From: Pseudomonas sp. SCB32
Lineage (GTDB): Bacteria > Pseudomonadota > Gammaproteobacteria > Pseudomonadales > Pseudomonadaceae
Length of the DNA stretch: 64,000 nucleotides
Direction: 5' to 3'
NCBI RefSeq assembly: GCF_009189165.1
Contig: NZ_CP045118.1
Coordinates: 1,922,001-1,986,000, forward strand
A model generated the notes under the pieces. That model was not told the DNA's origin, ran no database searches, and saw nothing but the letters and a program-made list of their open reading frames with translations. A program made the position numbers and the translations under genes. Below, in pieces: positions 34,320-43,859 of this stretch (position 1 is its first letter; every line of letters starts with the position of its first letter).

Positions 34320-36293
34320 ATGGTTCCCGAACTCGGCCACCTCTCGCTGATCCTGGCGCTGTGCATGGCGCTGGTGATGTCTTTCTTCCCCCTGGTCGGC
34401 GCCTGGCGTGGCGATCGCCAGTGGATGAGCCTGGCGCGCCCAGCCGCCTGGGGACAGTTCGCCTTCCTGGCGTTCTCCTTCGGCTGCCTGACCTGGGCCT
34501 TCCTCCACGATGATTTCTCGGTGGCCTACGTCGCCAGCAACTCCAACAGCGCGCTGCCCTGGTACTACAAGTTCAGCGCCGTGTGGGGTGCCCACGAAGG
34601 CTCGCTGCTGCTCTGGGCGCTGATCCTCGGCGGCTGGACTTTCGCCGTTTCAATCTTCTCCCGCCAGTTGCCGGAAGTGATGCTGGCCCGCGTGCTGGCG
34701 GTGATGGGGATGATCAGCACCGGCTTCCTGCTGTTCCTGATCATCACCTCCAACCCCTTCAGCCGCCTGCTGCCGCAGATGCCGGCCGACGGCAACGACC
34801 TCAACCCGCTGCTGCAGGACCCCGGCCTGATCATCCACCCGCCGATGCTCTACATGGGCTACGTGGGCTTCTCGGTGGCCTTCGCCTTCGCCATCGCCGC
34901 GCTGCTCGGCGGCCGCCTCGACGCGGCCTGGGCGCGCTGGTCGCGGCCCTGGACCCTGGTGGCCTGGACCTTCCTCGGCATCGGCATCGTGCTTGGCTCC
35001 TGGTGGGCCTACTACGAGCTCGGCTGGGGCGGCTGGTGGTTCTGGGACCCGGTGGAAAACGCCTCCTTCATGCCCTGGCTGGTCGGCACCGCGCTGATCC
35101 ACTCGCTGGCGGTCACCGAGAAACGCGGCGTCTTCAAGAGCTGGACCGTGCTGCTGGCCATCGCGGCCTTCTCGCTGAGCCTGCTGGGCACCTTCCTGGT
35201 CCGTTCCGGCGTGCTGACCTCGGTACATGCCTTCGCCTCCGACCCTGAGCGCGGCGTGTTCATCCTCGCCTTCCTGCTGCTGGTGGTCGGTGGTTCGCTG
35301 ACCCTGTTCGCCCTGCGCGCGCCGGTGGTCAAGAGCCAGGTCGGTTTTGCCCTGTGGTCCCGCGAGACCCTGCTGCTGCTCAATAACCTTGTGCTGGTGG
35401 TGACCGCCTCGATGATCCTGCTCGGCACCCTCTACCCGCTGGTGCTCGACGCCATCAGCGGCGCCAAGCTGTCGGTCGGCCCGCCGTACTTCAACGCGCT
35501 GTTCGTGCCGCTGATGAGCATCGTGATGCTGGCCCTGGCAATCGGCGTGCTGGTGCGCTGGAAGGACACCCCGACCCGCTGGCTGCGCGGCATGCTGACG
35601 CCGGTGCTGATCGGTACCCTGGTGCTGGGCGCGCTGGGCAGCTTCCTCTACGGCGAGCTGCACTGGGAAGTGCTGGGCGTGTTCCTGCTGGCCGCCTGGG
35701 TAGTGCTGGCTGGTGTGCGCGACTTCTTCGACAAGGTTCGCCACAAGGGCGTGATTGCCGGTGCCGCGGGCCTGAACCGCAGCTACTGGGGCATGCAGCT
35801 GGCGCACCTGGGGATCGCCGTCTGCGCCATCGGCGTGGTGCTCACCAGCCAGTTCAGCGCCCAGCGCGACCTGCGCATGGCGCCGGGCGAGTCGGTGGAG
35901 CTGGCCGGCTATCAGTTCCGCTTCGAGGGCACCCACCACGTCGAAGGCCCGAACTTCACCTCCGACAAAGGCACCATCCGCGTGATCCACGATGGTTCCG
36001 AAGTCACCGTGCTGCATCCGGAGAAGCGCCTGTACCGCGTGCAGAATTCGATGATGACCGAGGCCGGCATCCACGGCAGCCTGACCCGCGACCTCTACGT
36101 CGCCCTGGGTGAGCCGCTGGACAACGGCGCCTGGGCGGTGCGGGTGCACATCAAGCCGTTCGTGCGCTTCATCTGGCTGGGCGGCCTGCTGATGGCCCTG
36201 GGCGGCGTGCTGGCGGCGCTCGATCGCCGTTACCGCCTGAAAGTCAAAATGCGTGTACGCGAGGCCCTGGGCCTCGTCGGACAGGGAGCCTGA
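34320..36293 (+). CDS. ccmF: Heme lyase subunit CcmF
   Basis: A 657-residue polytopic membrane protein of normal length with the WWD motif GGWWFWDPVENASFMPWL. Other conserved parts are WGAHEGSLLLWALIL and LGTFLVRSGVLTSVHAFA. It joins heme from CcmE to apocytochrome c with CcmH and CcmI. It starts two bases after ccmE stops. Confidence 0.96.
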   Translation: MVPELGHLSLILALCMALVMSFFPLVGAWRGDRQWMSLARPAAWGQFAFLAFSFGCLTWAFLHDDFSVAYVASNSNSALPWYYKFSAVWGAHEGSLLLWALILGGWTFAVSIFSRQLPEVMLARVLAVMGMISTGFLLFLIITSNPFSRLLPQMPADGNDLNPLLQDPGLIIHPPMLYMGYVGFSVAFAFAIAALLGGRLDAAWARWSRPWTLVAWTFLGIGIVLGSWWAYYELGWGGWWFWDPVENASFMPWLVGTALIHSLAVTEKRGVFKSWTVLLAIAAFSLSLLGTFLVRSGVLTSVHAFASDPERGVFILAFLLLVVGGSLTLFALRAPVVKSQVGFALWSRETLLLLNNLVLVVTASMILLGTLYPLVLDAISGAKLSVGPPYFNALFVPLMSIVMLALAIGVLVRWKDTPTRWLRGMLTPVLIGTLVLGALGSFLYGELHWEVLGVFLLAAWVVLAGVRDFFDKVRHKGVIAGAAGLNRSYWGMQLAHLGIAVCAIGVVLTSQFSAQRDLRMAPGESVELAGYQFRFEGTHHVEGPNFTSDKGTIRVIHDGSEVTVLHPEKRLYRVQNSMMTEAGIHGSLTRDLYVALGEPLDNGAWAVRVHIKPFVRFIWLGGLLMALGGVLAALDRRYRLKVKMRVREALGLVGQGA

Positions 36294-36295
36294 GT

Positions 36296-36838
36296 GTGAA
36301 GCGTGCAATTCTGCTGTTGCCCCTGGCGATCTTCCTGGTCGTCGCGGTATTCCTCTTCCGTGGCCTGTGGCTGGACCCCAGCGAACTGCCGTCGGCGCTG
36401 ATCGGCAAGCCGTTCCCGGCGTTCTCCCTGCCCAGCGTCACCGAGCCGGGCAAGACCTACACCGAGGCTGACCTCAAGGGTAAGCCGGCGCTGGTCAACG
36501 TCTGGGGCACCTGGTGCCCGACCTGCCGCTTCGAGCACCCGGTGCTGACCGACCTCGCCGCCAAGGGCGTGGTGATCTACGGCATCAACTACAAGGACGA
36601 TGCCGTCGCCGCGCAGAAGTGGCTGAACGAGCTGCACAACCCCTACCTGCTGAACATCGCCGATGCCACCGGCACCCTGGGCGTGGACCTGGGCGTGTAC
36701 GGCGCGCCGGAGACCTACATCATCGATAAGGACGGCATCATCCGGCACAAGCTGGTCGGCGCCGTCGACGAGAAGGTCTGGCGCGAACAGCTGGCGCCGA
36801 TCTACCAGGGGCTGGTGGACGAGGCGAAGGGCAAATGA
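36296..36838 (+). CDS. ccmG: Thiol:disulfide interchange protein CcmG (DsbE)
   Basis: A 180-residue membrane-anchored thioredoxin-like protein: helix at about 3-24, active site WCPTC with Cys74 and Cys77, and GAPETYIIDKDG (cis-Pro loop). It keeps cytochrome cysteines reduced for heme attachment. It starts at GTG 36296, and its stop overlaps the ccmH ATG. Confidence 0.95.
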   Translation: MKRAILLLPLAIFLVVAVFLFRGLWLDPSELPSALIGKPFPAFSLPSVTEPGKTYTEADLKGKPALVNVWGTWCPTCRFEHPVLTDLAAKGVVIYGINYKDDAVAAQKWLNELHNPYLLNIADATGTLGVDLGVYGAPETYIIDKDGIIRHKLVGAVDEKVWREQLAPIYQGLVDEAKGK

Positions 36839-37305
36839 AGCGTTATCTCGCCATTGCGGCCCTGGGCCTGGCGCTCACCGGCGTTGCCCGTGCGGCCATC
36901 GATACCTACGAGTTCGCAAGCGACGCCGAGCGCGAGCGCTTCCGCGACCTGACCACCGAGCTGCGCTGCCCCAAGTGTCAGAACCAGGACATCGCCGACT
37001 CCAACGCGCCGATTGCCGCCGACCTGCGCAAGCAGATCTACGCACAGCTGCAGCAGGGCAAGAGCAACCAGCAGATCGTCGACTACATGGTCGACCGCTA
37101 CGGCGATTTCGTGCGCTACAAGCCCGCAGTCAACGAGCGAACCTGGCTGCTCTGGTTCGGCCCCGCGGCCTTCCTGCTGCTGGGCGTGGGCGTGATCGGC
37201 GTCATCGTCGCCCGCCGCCGTCGCCCGGCTGCCGCGACTTCCACCACGCTGTCCGCCGAGGAGCAGGCGCGTCTCGACCAATTGCTGGATAACCAAGACA
37301 AATGA
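36835..37305 (+). CDS. ccmH: Cytochrome c maturation protein CcmH
   Basis: A 156-residue protein: signal peptide (1-20, ending VARA), redox motif LRCPKCQNQ with Cys45 and Cys48, and a C-terminal transmembrane helix (about 103-123). This is the short CcmH form that works with a separate CcmI. It overlaps ccmG and ccmI by four bases each. Confidence 0.95.
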   Translation: MKRYLAIAALGLALTGVARAAIDTYEFASDAERERFRDLTTELRCPKCQNQDIADSNAPIAADLRKQIYAQLQQGKSNQQIVDYMVDRYGDFVRYKPAVNERTWLLWFGPAAFLLLGVGVIGVIVARRRRPAAATSTTLSAEEQARLDQLLDNQDK

Positions 37306-38513
37306 TCGACTTCTGGCTCGCCGCTGGCCTGCTGTTGCTGGTGGCCCTGGCATTCCTGCTGATCCCTCTGCTGCGTGGCCGTCGCGCCCAGGCCGAGGAA
37401 GACCGCACCGCTCTCAACGTCGCCCTGTATCAGGAGCGCCTGGCTGAACTGACCGCTCAGCGTGATGCTGGCACCCTTGACGACGCCCAGCTGGAAGCCG
37501 GTCGCGCCGAGGCCGCCCGCGAGCTGCTGGCCGATACCGAAGGCGCCGCCGAGGACCGTCGTTCCCGTCTCGGCCGTGCTGCGCCGCTGCTGGTGGCGCT
37601 GGTCCTGCCGTTCCTCGCCCTCGGCCTGTACCTGCACTGGGGCGCCAGCGACAAGGTGGCCCTGGCCCGCGAGTTCGCCACTGCGCCGCACTCCATGGAA
37701 GAAATGACCGCCCGCCTGGAGCGCGCGGTGAAGGCGCAGCCGGACTCCGCCGAAGGCTGGTACTTCCTCGGTCGCACCTACATGACCCAGAACCGCGGTG
37801 CCGATGCCGCCAAGGCCTTCGAGCAGGCCGCGCGCCTCTCCGGCCGCCAGCCGGAAGTCCTCGGACAGTGGGCCCAGGCGCTGTATTTCTCCGGCAACAA
37901 GTCGCTGAGCCCGGAAGTCCGCGCCCTGGCGGACGAAGCGCTGAAGAAGGACCCGCAGGAAGTCACGACCCTCGGCCTGCTCGGCATCGCCGCCTTCGAG
38001 GACGAGAAGTATGCCGACGCGGTCAACTACTGGGGCCGCCTGGTCGCCGTGTTGCCGCAGGACGACCCGTCCCGCCAGGCCATCGCCAGTGGCATCGAGC
38101 GTGCCCGCCAGCGCATGATCGAGAAGGGCGAGACCCCGCCGGAAGCGCCTGCCGCCGCGGCTACCGCCGGTGTGACCCTGACGGTGAAGGTGGACCTCTC
38201 CGCCGCCGTGAAGGGCCAGGTCAAGCCGGATGACAGCGTGTTCGTCTTCGCCCGTGCCGTGAGCGGCCCGCCGATGCCCCTGGCGGTGAAGCGCCTGAAG
38301 GTCTCCGATCTGCCCAGCGAAGTGGCGCTCAGCGACGCCGATGCGATGATGCCGCAGCTCAAGCTCTCTGCCTTCCCGCAGGTGCAACTGGTGGCGCGGA
38401 TTTCCCGTGCTGGCAATGCGACTGCCGGGGAATGGATCGGACGCACTGAACCGTTGTCTACTGCCCAGGCTGGCGAGCAGGCAGTGACCATCGACAGCCC
38501 GGACCAGCGCTGA
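37302..38513 (+). CDS. ccmI: Cytochrome c maturation protein CcmI (CycH)
   Basis: A 403-residue protein with two N-terminal transmembrane helices (about 3-23 and 92-112), a TPR region (about 135-265; [20 protein letters not shown]) and a C-terminal periplasmic domain. CcmI binds apocytochrome c and presents it to CcmFH. It is last in the operon, starting at the ccmH stop. Confidence 0.94.
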   Translation: MIDFWLAAGLLLLVALAFLLIPLLRGRRAQAEEDRTALNVALYQERLAELTAQRDAGTLDDAQLEAGRAEAARELLADTEGAAEDRRSRLGRAAPLLVALVLPFLALGLYLHWGASDKVALAREFATAPHSMEEMTARLERAVKAQPDSAEGWYFLGRTYMTQNRGADAAKAFEQAARLSGRQPEVLGQWAQALYFSGNKSLSPEVRALADEALKKDPQEVTTLGLLGIAAFEDEKYADAVNYWGRLVAVLPQDDPSRQAIASGIERARQRMIEKGETPPEAPAAAATAGVTLTVKVDLSAAVKGQVKPDDSVFVFARAVSGPPMPLAVKRLKVSDLPSEVALSDADAMMPQLKLSAFPQVQLVARISRAGNATAGEWIGRTEPLSTAQAGEQAVTIDSPDQR

Positions 38514-38536
38514 AACGAATAGGAGAGGGTAGGGTG

Positions 38537-38947
38537 ATGAAGGTTAGATTGCTGGCGCTGAGCGCCTTGCTGGTACTGGGTGGCTGCGTGGTGCAACCGC
38601 AGCAGCCGGAGCAGCCCTCGGGGCCCGCGACGGCTCCGACGCAGCCGGGCGCCACCAAGCCGCCGGTCAAGTCGTCGTCCTCGCCGATCACCCCGCAGCC
38701 GAGCAAGCAGCAGTCCACCTCCAAGCATCCGCCCCAGTTCGCCCCGCCGCCCGGCGGCAATGGCCGCTGGGATGGCAGCCTGGGCGTCTACGTGATGCAG
38801 GGGCAGAAGGACACCTATTACCGCCAGCGCACCTACTACCACTGGGATAACGGCTGGTACTGGAGCGTCGGCCCGCAGGGGCCCTGGACCCAGACCGACA
38901 GCACCGGCGTGCCGCCGGGGCTGACGCGCAAGTACAGCGCGCCGTAA
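38537..38947 (+). CDS. Small lipoprotein, aromatic-rich C-terminus
   Basis: A 136-residue protein with a lipoprotein signal (LLVLGGC, Cys17). A Pro/Ser/Gln-rich linker (about 20-75) and an aromatic C-terminal part (TYYRQRTYYHWDNGWYWSV) follow. RBS AGGAGAGGG precedes the ATG at 38537; a GTG one codon earlier is possible. It lies 23 bp after ccmI and may be co-transcribed. I do not know its function. Confidence 0.82.
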   Translation: MKVRLLALSALLVLGGCVVQPQQPEQPSGPATAPTQPGATKPPVKSSSSPITPQPSKQQSTSKHPPQFAPPPGGNGRWDGSLGVYVMQGQKDTYYRQRTYYHWDNGWYWSVGPQGPWTQTDSTGVPPGLTRKYSAP

Positions 38948-39006
38948 CCGGCCTTCGTCGCTGCAGGACGGCATTCTGCCGATGTTGCAGCGTGGCCTGA
39001 AACAAT

Positions 39007-39078
39007 GATCGCGGGCATGGCCCGCTCCTACAGGTTGAGCCCAGCGCGGCTCTTGTAGGAGCGGGCCATGCCCGCGAT
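39007..39078. repeat. REPIN
   Basis: Two inverted REP copies, GATCGCGGGCATGGCCCGCT... at 39007 and its complement ending GGCCATGCCCGCGAT at 39078, are separated by about 20 bp. This is the GGGCATGGCCC variant, which recurs at 48.2, 51.2 and 57.1 kb. Confidence 0.88.
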
Positions 39079-39116
39079 GCATTTGCTCCTCGCAGGGCGG
39101 AGCGTCCGCTCCGTCG

Positions 39117-40319
39117 TCAATCGTAGGTTCCCGCCGGCGCCCCCACCTCGATCAGCTCCACCCGATTGCGCCCGCTGGACTTGGCGCGGTACAGCGCCTT
39201 GTCCGCCGCCGCGTAGAGCAGCTCGTAGGTGCCGGGTACGCCGGCCTCCAGGCTGGCGATGCCGAAGCTGGCGGTAAGGTAGAGCAGTCCGTCCTTCATC
39301 GGCAGCGGGGTTTCCTCCAGCAGCTTGCGGACCTTTTCGGCGATGCTGCGTGCCTGCGCCTGGCCGGTGTCGGGCAACAGCAGCAGGAATTCTTCCCCAC
39401 CCAGCCGCGCCACGCTGTCGCCGCTGCGCGTGTAGTTGCGCAGCAGGCTGGCGGTGTGGCGGATCACATCGTCGCCCTGCGGGTGGCCGTAGCGGTCGTT
39501 GATGAATTTGAAATGATCCAGGTCCACCATGAGCAGGCTGACCGGCGCCGGTTGGCGGGACACCCGGGCCAGCTCCATGGTCACCAGCTGGTCGAACTGC
39601 CGGCGATTGAACAGCCCGGTCAAGGGATCATGGCCGGCGAGGTACTCCAATTGGCGGTTCTTTTCCTCCAGCTCCAGCCGCTGCTGACGGAGGAACTCGC
39701 GCTGGCGCAGGTTGCGTATGTGCCCATGCCAGAGGATCAGCGACAGGATCAGGCCGATGCCACAGATGGTCAGTCCGCCCATCTGGTTGGACAGGCGCAG
39801 TTCCGGCGTTGGCTGGGCCCACATCATCGTCAGCTCGAAGAGACCGAGGGCGACGATGTAGAGCGTGATGGCATGGCGCGGGCGCATCAGGATGATCAGG
39901 GCGGCGCCCACCGAGCCCATCAGGAACGGCGTGATGCTGCTGGTGACCTGCTGGTCCGCACCGGTGATGGCGATGCCGAAGCCGAGCAGGATGGCGCTGG
40001 CCACGGCGCACAGGAAATTCATGAACCACAGTGGCGCCTCGCGCTGGGGGCGCAGGGCGAACCAGGCGAGCAGGCCCAGGCCGCTGAACAGTATCGCGAT
40101 GGTGGCGTGGATGCGGATGATATCCAGGCGCCAGCCGTCGTGCTCAGGGCTTGAGCCCTGCAGGTTGAGCCAGAACACCAGGATGTGGATGAGATCGAAG
40201 ACCACGGCGAGCGTCGCGGCGAAATACAGCCGCCGCAGGTTTTCACGGGCAACCGGAAGCGCCAGCGCGTCATTGACCGCAATGGAATGTTGCAGGCGCT
40301 GGAGCCAAGTCCTGGCCAC
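39117..40319 (-). CDS. Membrane-bound diguanylate cyclase (GGDEF)
   Basis: A 400-residue protein: five or six transmembrane helices in the first 200 residues, a coiled-coil linker (QREFLRQQRLELEEKNRQLE) and a GGDEF domain with DHFKFINDRYGHPQGD and the active-site motif GGEEF. An RxxD inhibitory site (RSGD) lies five residues before GGEEF, so product inhibition is likely. It should make c-di-GMP at the membrane. The sensor part has no family I can name. Confidence 0.9.
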   Translation of the reverse strand: MARTWLQRLQHSIAVNDALALPVARENLRRLYFAATLAVVFDLIHILVFWLNLQGSSPEHDGWRLDIIRIHATIAILFSGLGLLAWFALRPQREAPLWFMNFLCAVASAILLGFGIAITGADQQVTSSITPFLMGSVGAALIILMRPRHAITLYIVALGLFELTMMWAQPTPELRLSNQMGGLTICGIGLILSLILWHGHIRNLRQREFLRQQRLELEEKNRQLEYLAGHDPLTGLFNRRQFDQLVTMELARVSRQPAPVSLLMVDLDHFKFINDRYGHPQGDDVIRHTASLLRNYTRSGDSVARLGGEEFLLLLPDTGQAQARSIAEKVRKLLEETPLPMKDGLLYLTASFGIASLEAGVPGTYELLYAAADKALYRAKSSGRNRVELIEVGAPAGTYD

Positions 40320-40538
40320 GATTGCTGCTCCTCCCTAGCCCGTCCGGGCAGTTGGAGCATAGACAGCAGTGATGGCACTGTCGCGGCATGGGGAAAAGAA
40401 GTGTTCAAGTTGTGAGCAGTAGCCCACTGAGGCTACCTTCGAGAAATCGCTATGGCCGGCAACTATCCGTCTCTGATCATTGTCGGATTCGCCTGTCGCG
40501 GGCATAGTCCGCCCCCCTGGATGCTGAAGGAATCGGTC

Positions 40539-41246
40539 ATGAACAGAGTGCGACGCTTGCCGGTGGAAGATGGGCTGGATGCCGAGCGGGCCCTGCTGGA
40601 CGAAGCCTTCAGCGGCGGCCGGGACAGCGGGCTGCTGTTCTGGCGCCCGCTCCAGCAGGCCCTGGTGATGCCGCGCCGGCTCAGTCGGCTGGACGGTTTC
40701 AGCGCGGCGGAGCAGGTTTGCGCCGGGCAGGGCTGGCCCATCGCGCTGCGCGATACCGGTGGCGAGCCGGTGCCGCAGTCGCCCGCCGTGCTCAACGTCG
40801 CCCTGGTCTACGCGATTCCGACCACCGACAACGAACAGACGCGCATCGAAACCGCCTACCAGCGCCTCTGCCAGCCGCTCTGCGACTGGCTCGCCGGGCT
40901 CGGCCTGGACCCCGGTCTGGGCGAAGTGGAGGGCGCCTTCTGCGACGGTCGCTACAACGTCAACCTGACGGGGCGAAAGCTGGTCGGCACTGCCCAGCGC
41001 TGGCGCCGCCGCCCCAGTGATGGCCGCTACGTGGTGCTGGCCCACGGCGCGATCCTGATGGAAAACCAGCGTGAGCCGATGGTCGAGGTGGTGAATGCCT
41101 TCTACCAGCATTGCGGGTTGGAGGCGCGTTGTCGTGCCACCAGTCACGTGGCGCTGGACGAGCGTCACGCCCAGCCGTGGGAGCAGGTCGAGGCGCTGGC
41201 CGCACAGTTCCAGCGCTACCTGCTGGCCGAGGGCGTGGCCCTCTAG
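40539..41246 (+). CDS. Lipoate-protein ligase A-like (BPL/LplA) protein
   Basis: A 235-residue protein with the LplA fold: LLFWRPLQQALVMPRRL, ALRDTGGEPVPQSPAVLN (like the RRxGGGxVxHD region but weaker), and CDGRYNVNLTGRKLVGTAQR. That last segment carries the conserved Lys in GRKLVGTAQR. It probably transfers lipoate or octanoate, but the exact acceptor is unknown. The ATG at 40539 follows AAGGA; earlier in-frame ATGs lack a ribosome-binding site. Confidence 0.8.
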   Translation: MNRVRRLPVEDGLDAERALLDEAFSGGRDSGLLFWRPLQQALVMPRRLSRLDGFSAAEQVCAGQGWPIALRDTGGEPVPQSPAVLNVALVYAIPTTDNEQTRIETAYQRLCQPLCDWLAGLGLDPGLGEVEGAFCDGRYNVNLTGRKLVGTAQRWRRRPSDGRYVVLAHGAILMENQREPMVEVVNAFYQHCGLEARCRATSHVALDERHAQPWEQVEALAAQFQRYLLAEGVAL

Positions 41247-41342
41247 ACTTGATTCGACCGTAATTGGATTTGCAAGAGAACTGATTTGAACGACCTGGGT
41301 GGATCTTCGCTTCGCCCCAACCCTTCCAAGGAGTCTTGATAC

Positions 41343-43157
41343 ATGGAACATGGGACGAATTACCTGCAGTCGGCAGTGGTGTTCCTGCTCGCGGCTGTCT
41401 TCATGGTGCCGCTGGCCAAGCGCATGCAGCTGGGGGCCGTGCTTGGCTACCTGCTGGCCGGCGTGTTCATCGGTCCCTCGCTGCTGGGCCTGATCGACAA
41501 CCCTGAAAGCGTCGCCAGCCTGTCCGAACTGGGCGTGGTACTGCTGCTGTTCATCATCGGCCTGGAGCTTTCGCCCAAGCGCCTGTGGGTGATGCGCAAG
41601 CAGGTGTTCGGCGTGGGCCTGGCCCAGGTGCTGCTCACCGCGCTGGCGCTCGGCAGCCTCGGCGTGCTGGCTTTCGACCTGCCGGTGAATGCCGCGGTAG
41701 TAATCGGTGGCGGTCTGGCACTGTCGTCCACCGCGTTCGGCCTGCAGATCCTCGCTGAGCGCAAGGAGCTGACCAGCCCCTACGGCCGCCTGGCGTTCGC
41801 CATCCTGCTGTTCCAGGACATCGCCGCCATCCCACTGATCGCCATGATCCCGCTGCTGGGCGCGCGCGCCGATTCGGCGGCGGCCGGCGGCGACCTCGCC
41901 CATGTCATGGAAGTGGTCGGCAGCATCGCCGTGGTGGTGATCGGCGGGCGCTTCCTGCTGCGCCCGGTGTTCCGCTCGGTGGCACGCACCGGCCAGGCCG
42001 ACCTGTCCACCGCCACCGCGCTGCTGGTGGTGGTGGGCACCGCCTGGCTGATGGAAGAGGCCGGGGTCTCCATGGGGCTGGGCGCCTTCCTCGCCGGCCT
42101 GCTGCTGGCCGACTCGGAGTACCGACACGAGCTGGAAGCGCAGATCGAACCCTTCAAGGGCCTGCTGCTCGGGCTGTTCTTCATCAGCGTGGGCATGAGT
42201 GCCGACCTCGGCCTGCTCAAGAGCGAGCCGCTGCAGGTGATCGGCCTGACCCTGCTGCTGGTGGGCATCAAGCTGCCGCTGCTGTTCGTCATCGGTCGCC
42301 TGGCCGGTGGGCTGGACAAGGTCTCCGCGATACGTCTGGGCGTGTTGCTGGGCGCCGGCGGTGAGTTCGCCTTCGTGGTGTTCAAGCTGGCGAAGGCCCA
42401 GGGCCTGATGGACGGCCACCTGCATTCGCTGCTGGTGCTGTGCATCACCCTGTCGATGGCGATGACCCCGCTGCTGGTTCTGGCCCTGGCGCGCAGCATC
42501 AAGCCCAAGCCGGCCGCGCTGCGCGAGCCGCCGGCGGAGTACCGCCAGCTGCCCGACGACGCGCCGCGCGTGGTGATCGCCGGCATGGGCCGGATGGGCC
42601 AGGTGGTCGCCCGTATCATGCGCGCCCAGGGCGTACCCTTCGTGGCGCTGGATACCTCGGTGGACACCATCGAGCTGACCCGCAGCTACGGCAACATCCC
42701 GATCTTCTACGGCGACCCGCTGCGCCCGGAAATCCTCCGTGCCGCGCAAGTGGAGAAGGCCGAGTTCTTCGTGGTCGCCACCGACGATCCGCAGACCAAC
42801 ATCGAAACCGCGCGGCTGGTGCACAAGCTCTATCCGCACATCAAGGTCATTGGCCGGGCGCGCAACCGCCAGCACGTCTACCACCTGCTGGACGCCGACG
42901 CGACGCCGGTACGCGAGACCTTCCATTCCAGCCTGGAGATGAGCCGGCTGTTGCTCACCGGCCTTGGGCTGAACGAGGAGCAGGTGGCCGCGCGCATCCG
43001 TCGCTTCAAGCGTCACGACGAAGCGGTGCTGATGGCCCAATACCGCGTCTACGACGACGAGAAGGCGGTGATCCAGACTGCCCGCGAGGCGCGCAAGGAA
43101 CTGGAGACCCTGTTCGAGGCCGACCACCTGGAAGACCAGGGCATCGGTCACCACTGA
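41343..43157 (+). CDS. Monovalent cation:proton antiporter-2 family (KefB/KefC-like)
   Basis: A 604-residue protein: a CPA2 membrane domain of about 12 helices (residues 1-385; GRLAFAILLFQDIAAIPLIA) and a cytoplasmic RCK/TrkA-N domain starting VVIAGMGRMGQVVARIMRA. It likely exchanges K+ or Na+ for protons, as KefB/C do when cells meet electrophiles. No partner KefF/G gene is next to it. RBS AAGGAG lies before the ATG. Confidence 0.9.
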   Translation: MEHGTNYLQSAVVFLLAAVFMVPLAKRMQLGAVLGYLLAGVFIGPSLLGLIDNPESVASLSELGVVLLLFIIGLELSPKRLWVMRKQVFGVGLAQVLLTALALGSLGVLAFDLPVNAAVVIGGGLALSSTAFGLQILAERKELTSPYGRLAFAILLFQDIAAIPLIAMIPLLGARADSAAAGGDLAHVMEVVGSIAVVVIGGRFLLRPVFRSVARTGQADLSTATALLVVVGTAWLMEEAGVSMGLGAFLAGLLLADSEYRHELEAQIEPFKGLLLGLFFISVGMSADLGLLKSEPLQVIGLTLLLVGIKLPLLFVIGRLAGGLDKVSAIRLGVLLGAGGEFAFVVFKLAKAQGLMDGHLHSLLVLCITLSMAMTPLLVLALARSIKPKPAALREPPAEYRQLPDDAPRVVIAGMGRMGQVVARIMRAQGVPFVALDTSVDTIELTRSYGNIPIFYGDPLRPEILRAAQVEKAEFFVVATDDPQTNIETARLVHKLYPHIKVIGRARNRQHVYHLLDADATPVRETFHSSLEMSRLLLTGLGLNEEQVAARIRRFKRHDEAVLMAQYRVYDDEKAVIQTAREARKELETLFEADHLEDQGIGHH

Positions 43158-43381
43158 GGCGCTGTTCCGCGCATCGGCGGTTTCCGGGTGGTGGGTGTTG
43201 TCCCTGCGTGCATGTCGCGGCGGAGGATTCAGCCGCGTGGGTGGGGGAGTCGCAACGCTTCGTGGCGGATATGAATGTCGGGGGGAAACCCTGATAGCCA
43301 ACGGCGGCCAGCAGGACAGAACCTTCGAGTGCGGGCTGGGCGCCGCGTTGGGGCGCTACCGGCCAAGCCTCGAAGGCTGAC

Positions 43382-43615
43382 TCAGGCGGCTTCCGCCAGC
43401 ACGGGCTTGAGTTCGGCGACCACGGCGCGCGGCTTGCGGACGATCGGCCGGCGACGTTCGGGAATGGTGATCGGCTGGCCCGGCGAGCGCAGGGTCAGCA
43501 CGGCAATGACGCTGAGCAGCACGACGGTAGCCAGGACCACGCTGGCCAGGGCGACGTAGAGCAGCAGTTCCACCAGGGAGCCAACCAGCAGCAGGAAGTC
43601 CAGTACGATTTGCAT
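43382..43615 (-). CDS. Small membrane protein, unknown
   Basis: A 77-residue protein with one or two hydrophobic helices (about 5-42) and a basic, Pro/Arg-rich tail (IPERRRPIVRKPRAVVAELK). The ATG has GAGGAT upstream. It stands alone between the antiporter gene and a pseudouridine-synthase-like gene. No function is suggested by the sequence. Confidence 0.65.
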   Translation of the reverse strand: MQIVLDFLLLVGSLVELLLYVALASVVLATVVLLSVIAVLTLRSPGQPITIPERRRPIVRKPRAVVAELKPVLAEAA

Positions 43616-43859
43616 GATCCAATCCTCGTTCGAACCGTGGGCGAGTGTCGCGGGTTTCTGGTTCGCCCCTGCGGCCTGGAAGGGGCCGGCGAAACGGGTT
43701 CCTGCGAGCTGATGGGTCGAAGATGCCGCGTGGGCGCGGCCATGAGAACTGAAAGAGCCTGCTGTTCACTATCGATGCCATCGATAGCGGCGCGAAGCGG
43801 CGTGCCAGAGCGGCTCCCGGCGTTGCGCGGGGAGCCTTGGACCTTGGTCGGATTGCCCC